Positions 1 to 6,107 of a DNA stretch of 13,693 nt are shown here, piece after piece. The stretch comes from RUG14223 sp051881075 (GTDB taxonomy: Bacteria; Bacillota; Clostridia; Oscillospirales; Acutalibacteraceae): the NCBI GenBank assembly GCA_051881075.1, contig JBJEPE010000052.1, positions 1-13,693 of the forward strand, written 5' to 3'. The position numbers and the translations under genes are program-made. Below the pieces are notes generated by a model. It searched no databases, was not told the DNA's origin, and worked only from the letters and a program-made list of their open reading frames with translations. How positions within the stretch are numbered: the stretch's first letter is position 1; each line of letters opens with the position of its first letter.

Positions 1-21
1 TGAAATAGCTCTGCTTTTCAT
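1..21 (-). CDS. 5' end of an unidentified gene, cut by the window edge
   Basis: Reading leftward, an ATG at 21-19 opens a frame M-K-S-R-A-I-S that runs off the window. A strong Shine-Dalgarno GGGAGGT (29-35) sits 7 nt upstream, and a perfect-consensus promoter lies about 70 nt further upstream at 92-120. RBS and promoter together make a real gene start likely. Seven residues are too few to say what the protein is; the Lys/Arg after Met would suit a signal peptide but prove nothing. Confidence 0.6.
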
Positions 22-91
22 GTTCTTTACCTCCCGTTTTTTCTTCACGATAAACTATAAAAGAATATAGTCTACTAATTTTCTTGTTTAT

Positions 92-120
92 ATTATATAA
101 AACACAAAATTAGCTGTCAA
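92..120 (-). promoter_or_regulatory. Perfect-consensus sigma-A promoter
   Basis: On the minus strand TTGACA (120-115) is followed by exactly 17 nt and TATAAT (97-92). Both hexamers match the vegetative consensus fully. Transcription would start near 85 and give a leader of about 64 nt before the ATG at 21. This predicts strong expression of the truncated left-edge gene unless a repressor acts there. Confidence 0.8.
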
Positions 121-525
121 TGAATTTAAAAAACTTTGGATAATTTATCCGTTAAATCAATTTTTTTGAACCTGTACAGTAACTTTTGACTAATGAAAAA
201 ATAATTTATGTGAATTTTAAGTGAATTTTCTTTTTATACTCCGGTATCAATTATGACACAGAATAATGCTGTAGTATAAAATCTACAATAAATTTAATAA
301 AAATAAAATAGCTTTTAAAGTAATAAACAAATTTTGATTTAAAGGTAGCAATATTACTTTACAAAAGTCTTTAAAAAACATCATTCTATAAATTGCTACT
401 GACACTACCAATGTTTTCTCTATTATGAGCTTACTGTTGTAAATAAAAGCTGAGCAAACCGTAAATATATAGGTAGAGCATTGACCCTTCACTTTACGGA
501 ATTAACCTATTCGTTTACATAAAAC

Positions 526-582
526 AATCCCCTTATTGCAATCCTGATTTTTTATATTTCAGGTTTCTACTCTAAGGGAATT
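526..582 (-). repeat. Nested inverted repeat, possible RNA hairpin
   Basis: An outer 10-bp stem (526-535 with 573-582) encloses an inner 5-bp stem CCTGA/TCAGG (543-547 with 559-563). The outer stem has a C/A mismatch when read on the plus strand, but this becomes a G-U pair in minus-strand RNA, so the structure fits minus-strand transcription better. It lies beyond the lipoprotein operon terminator and could be a backup terminator (short TTTT follows) or a small structured RNA. Confidence 0.35.
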
Positions 583-648
583 ATTTAAATTGAGAATTAC
601 ATACACTTTTACAATACAAAGAGGTATCAGCTTAGACTTCATTGTATG

Positions 649-682
649 ACGCCTATGGAATACCATACCGCTTTTGCGGCGT
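649..682. repeat. Compact palindrome cluster
   Basis: Within 34 bases there are two adjacent hairpins, TATGG-AATA-CCATA (654-667) and CCGC-TTTT-GCGG (668-679). An outer ACGCC/GGCGT pair (649-653 with 678-682) competes with the second hairpin. With the terminator hairpin immediately beside it, the block resembles a folded intergenic repeat unit. Its family is not recognised. Confidence 0.45.
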
Positions 683-683
683 G

Positions 684-718
684 AAAAATTCCACCCTGCT
701 GCACAGCAGGGTGGAATT
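684..718 (-). terminator. Rho-independent terminator of the lipoprotein operon
   Basis: A perfect 15-bp stem (687-701 with 704-718) has only two central bases, so in RNA the loop would open to about four nt. In the minus-strand direction it ends in five T residues (688-684). It is 124 nt past the stop of the last lipoprotein gene. On the plus strand no T run follows directly, so it acts mainly leftward. Confidence 0.8.
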
Positions 719-841
719 CACTCAAACTAAATTTTTTGTTTTTTACATTGTCTACTTGACAGGGAGCACTTCATCCTGCCGCAAAATATCGGGTTTATTT
801 TTTATGTTATTTTTTAAGAAGAAATGCCTGTTAGGGTACTT

Positions 842-1423
842 TTATTCAAAATCGTACAAATCGTACAAATCATCCAAGAATGAGAAATCATCTAAGGATC
901 CTAAAAAATCATCGGAGGTCGAATAATCGCCTGACGAAGATGTATCGTATGAAATATAGGCAACATCCTTTACGCTAAGCAATACGGTATTTTTATCATA
1001 TCCCAGCGTAGTTGAGCCATCCTCGTACCAGACCACAGACAAATAATACTTATTGCCGTTTGCATTATAATAATAAACATACAGATCCAGCATCTCATTA
1101 TATCCGCCGGAATATCCGCTTATCTCGTTTTGATAAGCATCAAGCATAGGACCCGTTGCGGACTTTGAAGCAACTAAGTAAATATCTCTGACAAAGGATT
1201 CAAACCTTGTTACATTGTTTATAACGGCAACAAGTGCGTGAGTGTCCTCATAATAATCCCACTTTATTGCATATGCCTCATCAGGGCAATGCAGATTTTT
1301 CAGTCCGTATTCCTTTAATGTGTCACTATTCCATAGATTAGTTACACCGTCAGGTGTGCCGTCGGAACAGCCGCACATGAATATAAGTAGGACTGCCATA
1401 AACAAAGTTATAAATCGTTTCAA
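842..1423 (-). CDS. Unidentified small lipoprotein (193 aa), third gene of the lipoprotein operon
   Basis: The N-terminus MKRFITLFMAVLLIFMCGC is a lipoprotein signal with the lipobox Cys at residue 19 (M-C-G-C), so the mature protein should be anchored to the outer face of the membrane. I chose the TTG at 1423 as start: it gives the signal peptide directly at the N-terminus, follows the upstream stop codon by one base, and has a G-rich tract (GGGGGCG) just before it. The longer frame to 1519 would bury the signal under 32 residues and overlap the upstream gene by 95 bases. The mature part is rich in Tyr and Asp, with no cysteine pair or catalytic motif that I recognise. It ends in an acidic-aromatic tail of repeated D-D/F and D-L-Y units. 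No family can be named; function unknown. Confidence 0.8.
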   Translation of the reverse strand: MKRFITLFMAVLLIFMCGCSDGTPDGVTNLWNSDTLKEYGLKNLHCPDEAYAIKWDYYEDTHALVAVINNVTRFESFVRDIYLVASKSATGPMLDAYQNEISGYSGGYNEMLDLYVYYYNANGNKYYLSVVWYEDGSTTLGYDKNTVLLSVKDVAYISYDTSSSGDYSTSDDFLGSLDDFSFLDDLYDLYDFE

Positions 1424-1424
1424 G

Positions 1425-1922
1425 TTATTCGCCCCCGTCTTGTTTTGCATACATTGAAAAAAGTAATGAACTGTCGGACTCTGTATATGTAAGCTCCAGC
1501 ATAAAACAATCCTTTGCAAATATAGCGTATCCGTCCATAGCCGCTTGTTCTATCTGAGCAAACGGTGTAAAACCAAAGTTATAATCATATAGTTCAAGCC
1601 CGCTGTCCTTTAGTGCCTGAACATAATTAAGATAGTCGGTTTTGGGTACATCAGCCAAAGTGTAAGTATATCCGCTTACATCCTCCATAAGCTCGGGCTT
1701 CTCCTGCTTTACGGTACCTGCACCGCTATATGCAGTAAACTCCTTAAAGCTTGCGTAGTCATTCCACCAATCAAGACTTACAGACTCTTTTATTTCGGAT
1801 GATGTATCTGCATTCGCTTGTGAATCCTGTGAATTCTGTCCATTCGCATCATCACCGTTACATGAGCATAGCACAGTAGCGGCACACAGCGTAGTTATAA
1901 TTAAAATCAATAATCTTTTCAT
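1425..1922 (-). CDS. Unidentified small lipoprotein (165 aa), second gene of the lipoprotein operon
   Basis: The N-terminus MKRLLILIITTLCAATVLCSC is a lipoprotein signal with the modified Cys probably at residue 21 (L-C-S-C). It is followed by a disordered Asn/Ser/Asp/Gln-rich linker to about residue 46, typical of surface lipoproteins that reach across the wall. The remaining roughly 115 residues form one small domain with alternating aromatic and acidic positions. I recognise no family or active site. The ATG lies 3 nt after the stop of the upstream gene and has no good Shine-Dalgarno sequence, so translation probably depends on ribosomes finishing that gene. The next gene starts one base after this stop. 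The tight coupling suggests the three products are needed together. Confidence 0.85.
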   Translation of the reverse strand: MKRLLILIITTLCAATVLCSCNGDDANGQNSQDSQANADTSSEIKESVSLDWWNDYASFKEFTAYSGAGTVKQEKPELMEDVSGYTYTLADVPKTDYLNYVQALKDSGLELYDYNFGFTPFAQIEQAAMDGYAIFAKDCFMLELTYTESDSSLLFSMYAKQDGGE

Positions 1923-1925
1923 AGC

Positions 1926-2951
1926 TTACGGCTTCAGATCAGCATTTGTCGGGACATAATCGAGAAATTCAACATAGCTTGATGCTTCTAATACATAATC
2001 ACCATCATAGTATGGAACACGCTCTACAGACTTCAATGTAACGTTTGTATTCGGGTCTACGTAATACTTATAATAATGTTTATCGCTTATCGTCTGCTCA
2101 AACACATAGCATTCTACATTGTTTACGGTTTCTTTACCTACAAAGTATTTGGCAACATCGTCAAAGCCATAAAAATGCTCTGTAAAGCCATTTAAAAAGA
2201 AGTATGTATCTTCGGTAAACATCCTTTCCTCAGATTCATAGTCCTCCTCACCGTAATCCAAAATTCCCCAATCGCCACTATTGTCTTGCTCGTATACTTT
2301 TTTATCCTCCATATTAACATATCTTGTATAATTTGAGGTTTCGTCCAGAATATCCATATATTTAAACGAACCCTCAGTCTTTGATTTTGCAACTATGTAC
2401 TCATATATCTTCTGACCGTCGTATGATTCAGACATTTTTATATAATATGTGCTTGGTATCTCAAGATTTTCCGGGCTGTATTTATCTACAACTACATTTT
2501 CATCAACCTTCTCAGGTGGATAATCCGGGTCTTCACCGTCCACTACGGTTATCTGTAGCTTCTTTTTTTCTCCTCCGTTTTTAACAACTATTATCGTACT
2601 TTCTCCTGATTTTTGCGGGACAATCTGCATACTGGTATCCATATTGGCAAAGAACGTACTTTCACTCTTATCTGTTGCATATTCTACTACTGTTTCCTCA
2701 TCGCTGAACGGTGTCCAATAATAATCCCTTGAACTTTGTGTATAAACAGTCATCTCTTCTGTTTCTACATCCATATTTACATCTAAGTCGGATTCATCAT
2801 ATTCATCAGACTCCGTATCGCCATTAGATGCGTCTGTACCGGTTGCACTTGATGATACATTTGAAGAAGTATCGTTATCCCCGCTCTTTTTACATCCTGT
2901 AAATGATGCTGCCATTGCTAAGGATAACAATACTGCAAGTATTCTTTTCAT
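1926..2951 (-). CDS. Large lipoprotein with Ig-like segment and LolA-like C-terminal half (341 aa), first gene of the lipoprotein operon
   Basis: The protein begins with a lipoprotein signal ending in F-T-G-C (Cys20). A Ser/Asp/Glu-rich linker follows (about 21-65), then a beta-rich stretch (about 66-138) whose pattern S-G-E-S-T-I-I-V-V and L-Q-I-T-V-V resembles a bacterial Ig-like domain. The rest (about 165-341) has the rhythm of LolA/RseB-like lipoprotein domains: a central V-G-K-E-T-V-N-N-V-E-C-Y-V-F-E-Q strand pair, then Y-Y-V-D-P-N-T-N-V-T-L-K. Such folds bind acyl chains or act as sensor domains, but assignment here rests on pattern only. I start at the ATG at 2951 because AAAGGA (2966-2961) is 9 nt from it; the in-frame ATG at 2960 abuts that RBS with no spacing. 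It faces the HAD gene divergently. Exact function unknown. Confidence 0.85.
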   Translation of the reverse strand: MKRILAVLLSLAMAASFTGCKKSGDNDTSSNVSSSATGTDASNGDTESDEYDESDLDVNMDVETEEMTVYTQSSRDYYWTPFSDEETVVEYATDKSESTFFANMDTSMQIVPQKSGESTIIVVKNGGEKKKLQITVVDGEDPDYPPEKVDENVVVDKYSPENLEIPSTYYIKMSESYDGQKIYEYIVAKSKTEGSFKYMDILDETSNYTRYVNMEDKKVYEQDNSGDWGILDYGEEDYESEERMFTEDTYFFLNGFTEHFYGFDDVAKYFVGKETVNNVECYVFEQTISDKHYYKYYVDPNTNVTLKSVERVPYYDGDYVLEASSYVEFLDYVPTNADLKP

Positions 2952-2960
2952 AACCGTCAT

Positions 2961-2966
2961 TCCTTT
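2961..2966 (-). promoter_or_regulatory. RBS that decides the start of the large lipoprotein gene
   Basis: AAAGGA touches the first in-frame ATG (2960-2958) but lies 9 nt before the second (2951-2949). Only the second spacing is workable, which removes three residues from the longest frame and leaves the signal peptide at the N-terminus. Confidence 0.7.
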
Positions 2967-3045
2967 CTTTTGCGGTAATAATTTACCTTTACTTATAAGA
3001 TGAATTTACCGTGTAAACTCTATTAGTTCACAGTATTACAGGGTA

Positions 3046-3054
3046 ATTGTAACA
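3046..3054 (-). promoter_or_regulatory. Candidate extended -10 promoter of the lipoprotein operon
   Basis: On the minus strand TGT-TACAAT is an extended -10 element (TGn plus a 5/6 match to TATAAT). No good -35 lies 17 nt upstream, as is common for extended -10 promoters. Transcription would start near 3039, giving a leader of about 88 nt. Other AT-rich hexamers in this gap are weaker. Confidence 0.4.
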
Positions 3055-3129
3055 CATATCAAAGCAAATTTCTACTGTATTTTACAACTTTTTACGTTTA
3101 ATTTAAAATTGGTTAATACATTGCAACAC

Positions 3130-3158
3130 TCGACTTTTTACCTTAATTGTGATAAAAT
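3130..3158 (+). promoter_or_regulatory. Probable promoter of the HAD phosphatase gene
   Basis: TCGACT (3130-3135, 4/6) and TAAAAT (3153-3158, 5/6) are separated by 17 nt. Transcription would start near 3165, leaving a leader of about 26 nt that carries the RBS AGGAG (3177-3181). Confidence 0.55.
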
Positions 3159-3190
3159 AGTTTTAATTTTCTTAAAAGGAGCTTTCCAAC

Positions 3191-3844
3191 ATGAAATATA
3201 AGGTTTTAATCTTTGACTTAGACGGAACTATCTTAAATACACTTGATGACCTTACGGACAGCTTTAATCATGTGCTTACCTGCGCAAATATGCCCGCAAG
3301 AACAACTGATGAGGTAATGGGCTTTGTCGGTAACGGCATACATAAGCTTATAGAGAGGGGTGTGCCAAACGGTACAAGCCCACAAGATATAGAAAAAGTC
3401 TATACCGAATTTAAAAAGTACTATGCCGTACACTGTGCTGATAAGACAAAGCCGTATGACGGAATACCTGAGCTTTTGGAAGAATTAAAAAACAACGGCA
3501 TAAAGCTTGCTGTAGTATCAAACAAAGCAGACTTTGCGGTTCAGTCATTGTGTCAGCAATACTTTGGTGGATTATTCGACTGTGTCATAGGCGAACGCAG
3601 CGGAGTTCGTCGCAAGCCTGCCCCTGACACAGTAAATGAGGTAATATCCACACTTAAAGCGGAACGCTCAGACGTTGTGTATATAGGCGACTCGGACGTT
3701 GACATACAAACCGCCAAGAATGCCGGCCTCGACTGCATATCTGTAAGCTGGGGCTTTCGCAATACGGAATTTCTGAAAAAAAACGGTGCAAAGACCATTG
3801 TCAATGCACCGAATGATATACTAAATATTGTCTTATGCGATTAA
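3191..3844 (+). CDS. HAD-superfamily hydrolase, phosphoglycolate phosphatase type
   Basis: This 217-aa cytosolic protein has all four HAD motifs in order. Motif I is D9-L-D11-G-T with the nucleophile Asp9 and acid/base Asp11. Motif II is the Ser110 of V-V-S-N-K. The motif III Lys is Lys142 in R-K-P-A-P-D. Motif IV is G-D167-S-D-V-D171, which binds Mg. The helical cap between motifs I and II (about 15-90) and the late S-W-G-F-R are typical of the Gph/PGPase branch of subfamily IA. The family removes phosphate from 2-phosphoglycolate (a DNA-repair by-product) or related small phosphoesters. Substrate cannot be fixed from sequence, because many paralogues act on sugar phosphates or pyrophosphate. 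RBS AGGAG is 9 nt from the ATG. The gene is monocistronic and converges on the SPL-family gene with only 10 bases between stop codons. Confidence 0.9.
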   Translation: MKYKVLIFDLDGTILNTLDDLTDSFNHVLTCANMPARTTDEVMGFVGNGIHKLIERGVPNGTSPQDIEKVYTEFKKYYAVHCADKTKPYDGIPELLEELKNNGIKLAVVSNKADFAVQSLCQQYFGGLFDCVIGERSGVRRKPAPDTVNEVISTLKAERSDVVYIGDSDVDIQTAKNAGLDCISVSWGFRNTEFLKKNGAKTIVNAPNDILNIVLCD

Positions 3845-3854
3845 GCACATAATA

Positions 3855-4724
3855 TCAAAATAGGCTTAATTGCTCATAATCCTTATTTTCGGGGTATTCA
3901 TTCATATAACCGAATACCTTATCTATATTACTTTCAATACCGTTTGAATCACATACAGACCTTATCATCTGCATAAGCTGATCATTATTATCAGAGCCTA
4001 CCTCATATGAAAGCCCATATCTGCTTTGGTATTTTTTGTTTAAGCCCGGAAATTTTTTATCAAGGGCATCATAGAAGTATTCTCTGTTACCGTCACGCAG
4101 GGTAAGCCCTATTCCAAAGCAGATTACACCATATACACCTGCTTCTATACAATAGCTGAGAATGCCCTCAATGTTTTCTTTGGTATCGTTAATAAAGGGT
4201 AAAAACGGAGAAAGCCACACAACGGTAGGTATGCCGTTATCACGCATTACTTTAAGTACCTCAAACCGTCTTTTAGTTGTGCATACGTCGGGTTCTATGA
4301 TTTTACATAGCCTTTCGTCATATGTAGTTAAGGTCATCTGAACAACGCATTTTGATTTATCATTTATACTGCGTAATAAATCAATATCACGCAATATCAT
4401 ATCGGACTTTGTTTGTATTGCAAGCCCAAATCCGTATTTATCTATGATCTGTAAGCATCGCTGTGTCAGCTTAAGCTCTTTCTCACAGTGCATATACGGG
4501 TCACACATTGCGCCGGTACCTATCATGCACTTCTTACGTTTTGAGCGCAAAGCCCGCTCAAGCAATACCGGGGCATTCTGCTTGACCTGTATATCCTCAA
4601 AGTCGTGGTCAAACTGATAACATTTGCTTCTGCTGTCGCAATAAATACATCCGTGGGTGCATCCCCTGTATATGTTCATTCCGTTTTTAGGGGATAATAT
4701 TCCCTTTGCATCTACAAAGTGCAT
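3855..4724 (-). CDS. SPL-family radical SAM protein (spore photoproduct lyase-like)
   Basis: The radical SAM cluster motif C22-T-H-G-C26-I-Y-C29 is intact and preceded by N-I-Y-R-G, the arrangement seen in the spore photoproduct lyase/Rv2578c-type family (COG1533). The three cysteines hold a 4Fe-4S cluster that cleaves S-adenosylmethionine. Later segments G-T-G-A-M-C-D-P-Y (about 69-77) and the T-L-T-T-Y-D repair-enzyme-like strand fit the family. At 289 aa it is shorter than classical SplB (about 340 aa), so it should not be called a true photoproduct lyase; members of this group mostly lack proven substrates. GGGAG (4736-4732) is 7 nt from the ATG. It is the last gene of the liv-led operon, 33 nt after the cytidylate kinase-like gene. 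No terminator is evident after its stop. Confidence 0.85.
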   Translation of the reverse strand: MHFVDAKGILSPKNGMNIYRGCTHGCIYCDSRSKCYQFDHDFEDIQVKQNAPVLLERALRSKRKKCMIGTGAMCDPYMHCEKELKLTQRCLQIIDKYGFGLAIQTKSDMILRDIDLLRSINDKSKCVVQMTLTTYDERLCKIIEPDVCTTKRRFEVLKVMRDNGIPTVVWLSPFLPFINDTKENIEGILSYCIEAGVYGVICFGIGLTLRDGNREYFYDALDKKFPGLNKKYQSRYGLSYEVGSDNNDQLMQMIRSVCDSNGIESNIDKVFGYMNEYPENKDYEQLSLF

Positions 4725-4757
4725 GGTACAACTCCCAACGTATATTAAGGATAAAAC

Positions 4758-5369
4758 TTACTTATCAACTATCTTCATATATCCTTTAATTATTTCCAAG
4801 CACTCCTCGTGGCTCAGCTTACTGGTATCAAGGCACAGGTTATAGTTTTCGGCACAGTCCCACTCACGGCCTGTGTAGTGCTTGTAATACTCGCTGCGCT
4901 CTTTGTTTATTCTTTCCATATTTTTACGTGCCTCTTTTTGAGACACACCGTACATATCCATTATGGATTTAATGGAGGTCTGCTCATCAGCATGAATAAA
5001 AAGCTTTAGCACATCAGTTCTGTCACGCAGTATGTAATCGGCACAGCGGCCGACTATAACACAAGGCTCTTTATCAGCAAGCTGTTTAATAACCTTTGCC
5101 TGATAGTTAAAAAGATTTTGATCGGATATAAAGTCGGGATCGCTTGGGTCGAGTACATCACCCTTATACTTACCGCCCTTGCGTTTAAAGGAGGACTTGA
5201 GCTTCTCATCAACCAAGCCGAAAAATCTCTCGTTTATTCCGCTGTCATCGCTGGCAAGTCTTATGAGATCTCTGTCATAATACTTGATGTTAAGATCCTG
5301 AGCCAACATTCTGCCGATGGTTCTGCCACCGCTGCCGAAGCCACGTGCTATAGTGATAATACGTACCAT
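4758..5369 (-). CDS. Cytidylate kinase-like family protein (203 aa)
   Basis: The N-terminal I-T-I-A-R-G-F-G-S-G-G-R-T-I-G (about 5-19) is a modified P-loop in which the usual Walker lysine is Arg16. This is characteristic of the cytidylate kinase-like family (PF13189) rather than of canonical Cmk. Other family marks are Y-Y-D-R-D (30-34), C-V-I-V-G-R-C-A-D-Y-I-L (103-114), and a lid-like region with E-R-I-N-K-E-R-S-E-Y-Y (152-162). Canonical Cmk phosphorylates CMP/dCMP, but substrates of this branch are not established, so nucleotide kinase activity is only inferred. GGAGG (5383-5379) is 9 nt upstream of the ATG. The gene begins 16 nt after the livF stop, so it is very likely co-transcribed with the transporter. 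Confidence 0.88.
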   Translation of the reverse strand: MVRIITIARGFGSGGRTIGRMLAQDLNIKYYDRDLIRLASDDSGINERFFGLVDEKLKSSFKRKGGKYKGDVLDPSDPDFISDQNLFNYQAKVIKQLADKEPCVIVGRCADYILRDRTDVLKLFIHADEQTSIKSIMDMYGVSQKEARKNMERINKERSEYYKHYTGREWDCAENYNLCLDTSKLSHEECLEIIKGYMKIVDK

Positions 5370-5385
5370 AAAATTGCGCCTCCTC

Positions 5386-6096
5386 TTATTCTCCTAAATA
5401 TGCCTTTTTAACTGATTCATCGTTTATAAGCTCTGAAGCCGCACCTGAGAGAACGATCTTACCGGTTTCAAGAACATAGGCTCTGTCTGCTATGGCAAGA
5501 GCTTTTTTTGCGTTTTGTTCAACCAGTAATACAGTTGTACCGTCGTTTCTTATCGACTTAATAATATCGAATATCTCACTTACAAGTATGGGCGAAAGTC
5601 CCATTGACGGCTCGTCCATAACTATTATTCTTGGCTTTGACATAAGCGCCCTGCCCATTGCGAGCATTTGCTGTTCACCGCCCGAAAGTGTGCCTGCTAT
5701 CTGGCTTTTACGCTCTGCCAAACGTGGAAAACGCTTATATATCTTTTCCAGATCATCGGATATTGCATTTGTATCCTTACGAGTATATGCGCCAAGCTTC
5801 AGGTTATCAAGAACCGAAAGCTGCTGAAAAATACGTCGTCCCTCCGGAACGTGTGCCATGCCCATTTTTACTATTTTATGAGCAGGTACTTTGGTTATAT
5901 CCACTCCGTCAAATATGATAGAGCCTGTCTTTGCGGGTAACAGTCCCGTTATGGTGTGCAGCGCCGTTGTCTTACCTGCTCCGTTAGCACCTATAAGAGC
6001 TATTACCTCTCCCTCGTTTACTTCAAAAGATATTCCCTTTAATGCGGCTATCATGCCATAATAAACGGACAGATCCTTAATTTCTAAAAAGCTCAT
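5386..6096 (-). CDS. livF: LivF-type branched-chain amino acid ABC transporter ATPase
   Basis: This 236-aa ATPase pairs with LivG on the inner face of the membrane to power uptake through LivH/LivM. Visible motifs are Walker A G36-A-N-G-A-G-K42-T43, signature L137-S-G-G-E, and Walker B I-I-V-M-D161-E162. The sequence G-R-R-I-F-Q-Q-L-S-V (86-95) is typical of LivF. As in other LivF proteins, the H-loop reads V-E-Q-N rather than carrying the switch histidine, so this is not a defect. The C-terminus Y-L-G-E is standard. The RBS AAGGAG (6109-6104) overlaps the livG stop codon and is 7 nt from the ATG, indicating coupled translation. Within the HAAT family the substrate may be Leu/Ile/Val or another small polar compound such as urea or an amide. 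Confidence 0.95.
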   Translation of the reverse strand: MSFLEIKDLSVYYGMIAALKGISFEVNEGEVIALIGANGAGKTTALHTITGLLPAKTGSIIFDGVDITKVPAHKIVKMGMAHVPEGRRIFQQLSVLDNLKLGAYTRKDTNAISDDLEKIYKRFPRLAERKSQIAGTLSGGEQQMLAMGRALMSKPRIIVMDEPSMGLSPILVSEIFDIIKSIRNDGTTVLLVEQNAKKALAIADRAYVLETGKIVLSGAASELINDESVKKAYLGE

Positions 6097-6107
6097 AGCA
6101 ATTCTCC

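Larger units (their letters stand above)
22..841. other. 820-bp AT-rich gap with palindromes and no convincing gene
   Basis: The gap holds the promoter at 92-120, an 11-nt-period direct repeat at 210-229, a nested inverted repeat at 526-582, a cluster of small palindromes at 649-682, and the perfect terminator hairpin at 684-718. The open frames at 283-492 (minus, 69 codons) and 642-926 (plus, 94 codons) lack an RBS and have low-complexity, AT-driven composition. The plus frame also reads through the terminator hairpin and into the 3' end of the lipoprotein gene. I see no tRNA or transposase. The palindrome-rich part (about 520-800) could be a decayed mobile element or a dispersed intergenic repeat. 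Confidence 0.6.

Noticed and set aside
283..492. Minus-strand open frame of 69 codons
   Set aside because: No RBS before its ATG and no promoter-terminator arrangement. Composition is explained by AT-rich DNA, so it is not called as a gene.
642..926. Plus-strand open frame of 94 codons
   Set aside because: It starts inside a palindrome, runs through the minus-strand terminator hairpin and ends antisense to a lipoprotein gene. It has no RBS, and its Lys/Ser-rich tail is the shadow of the acidic tail on the other strand.
1424..1519. Upstream extension of the third lipoprotein to an ATG at 1519
   Set aside because: It would overlap the second lipoprotein gene by 95 bases and hide the lipoprotein signal behind 32 residues. 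The TTG at 1423 fits far better.
3840..3870. Inverted repeat ATTAAGC/GCTTAAT between the convergent HAD and SPL genes
   Set aside because: It is only 7 bp around a 17-nt loop with no T run on either side, so it does not qualify as a terminator.
3855..4724. Naming this gene splB
   Set aside because: The radical SAM motif and family fit, but it is shorter than SplB and stands in a transporter operon. Photoproduct lyase activity cannot be claimed.
4758..5369. Naming this gene cmk
   Set aside because: The P-loop has Arg in place of the Walker Lys and the rest matches the cytidylate kinase-like branch, so a canonical CMP kinase name would overstate the evidence.
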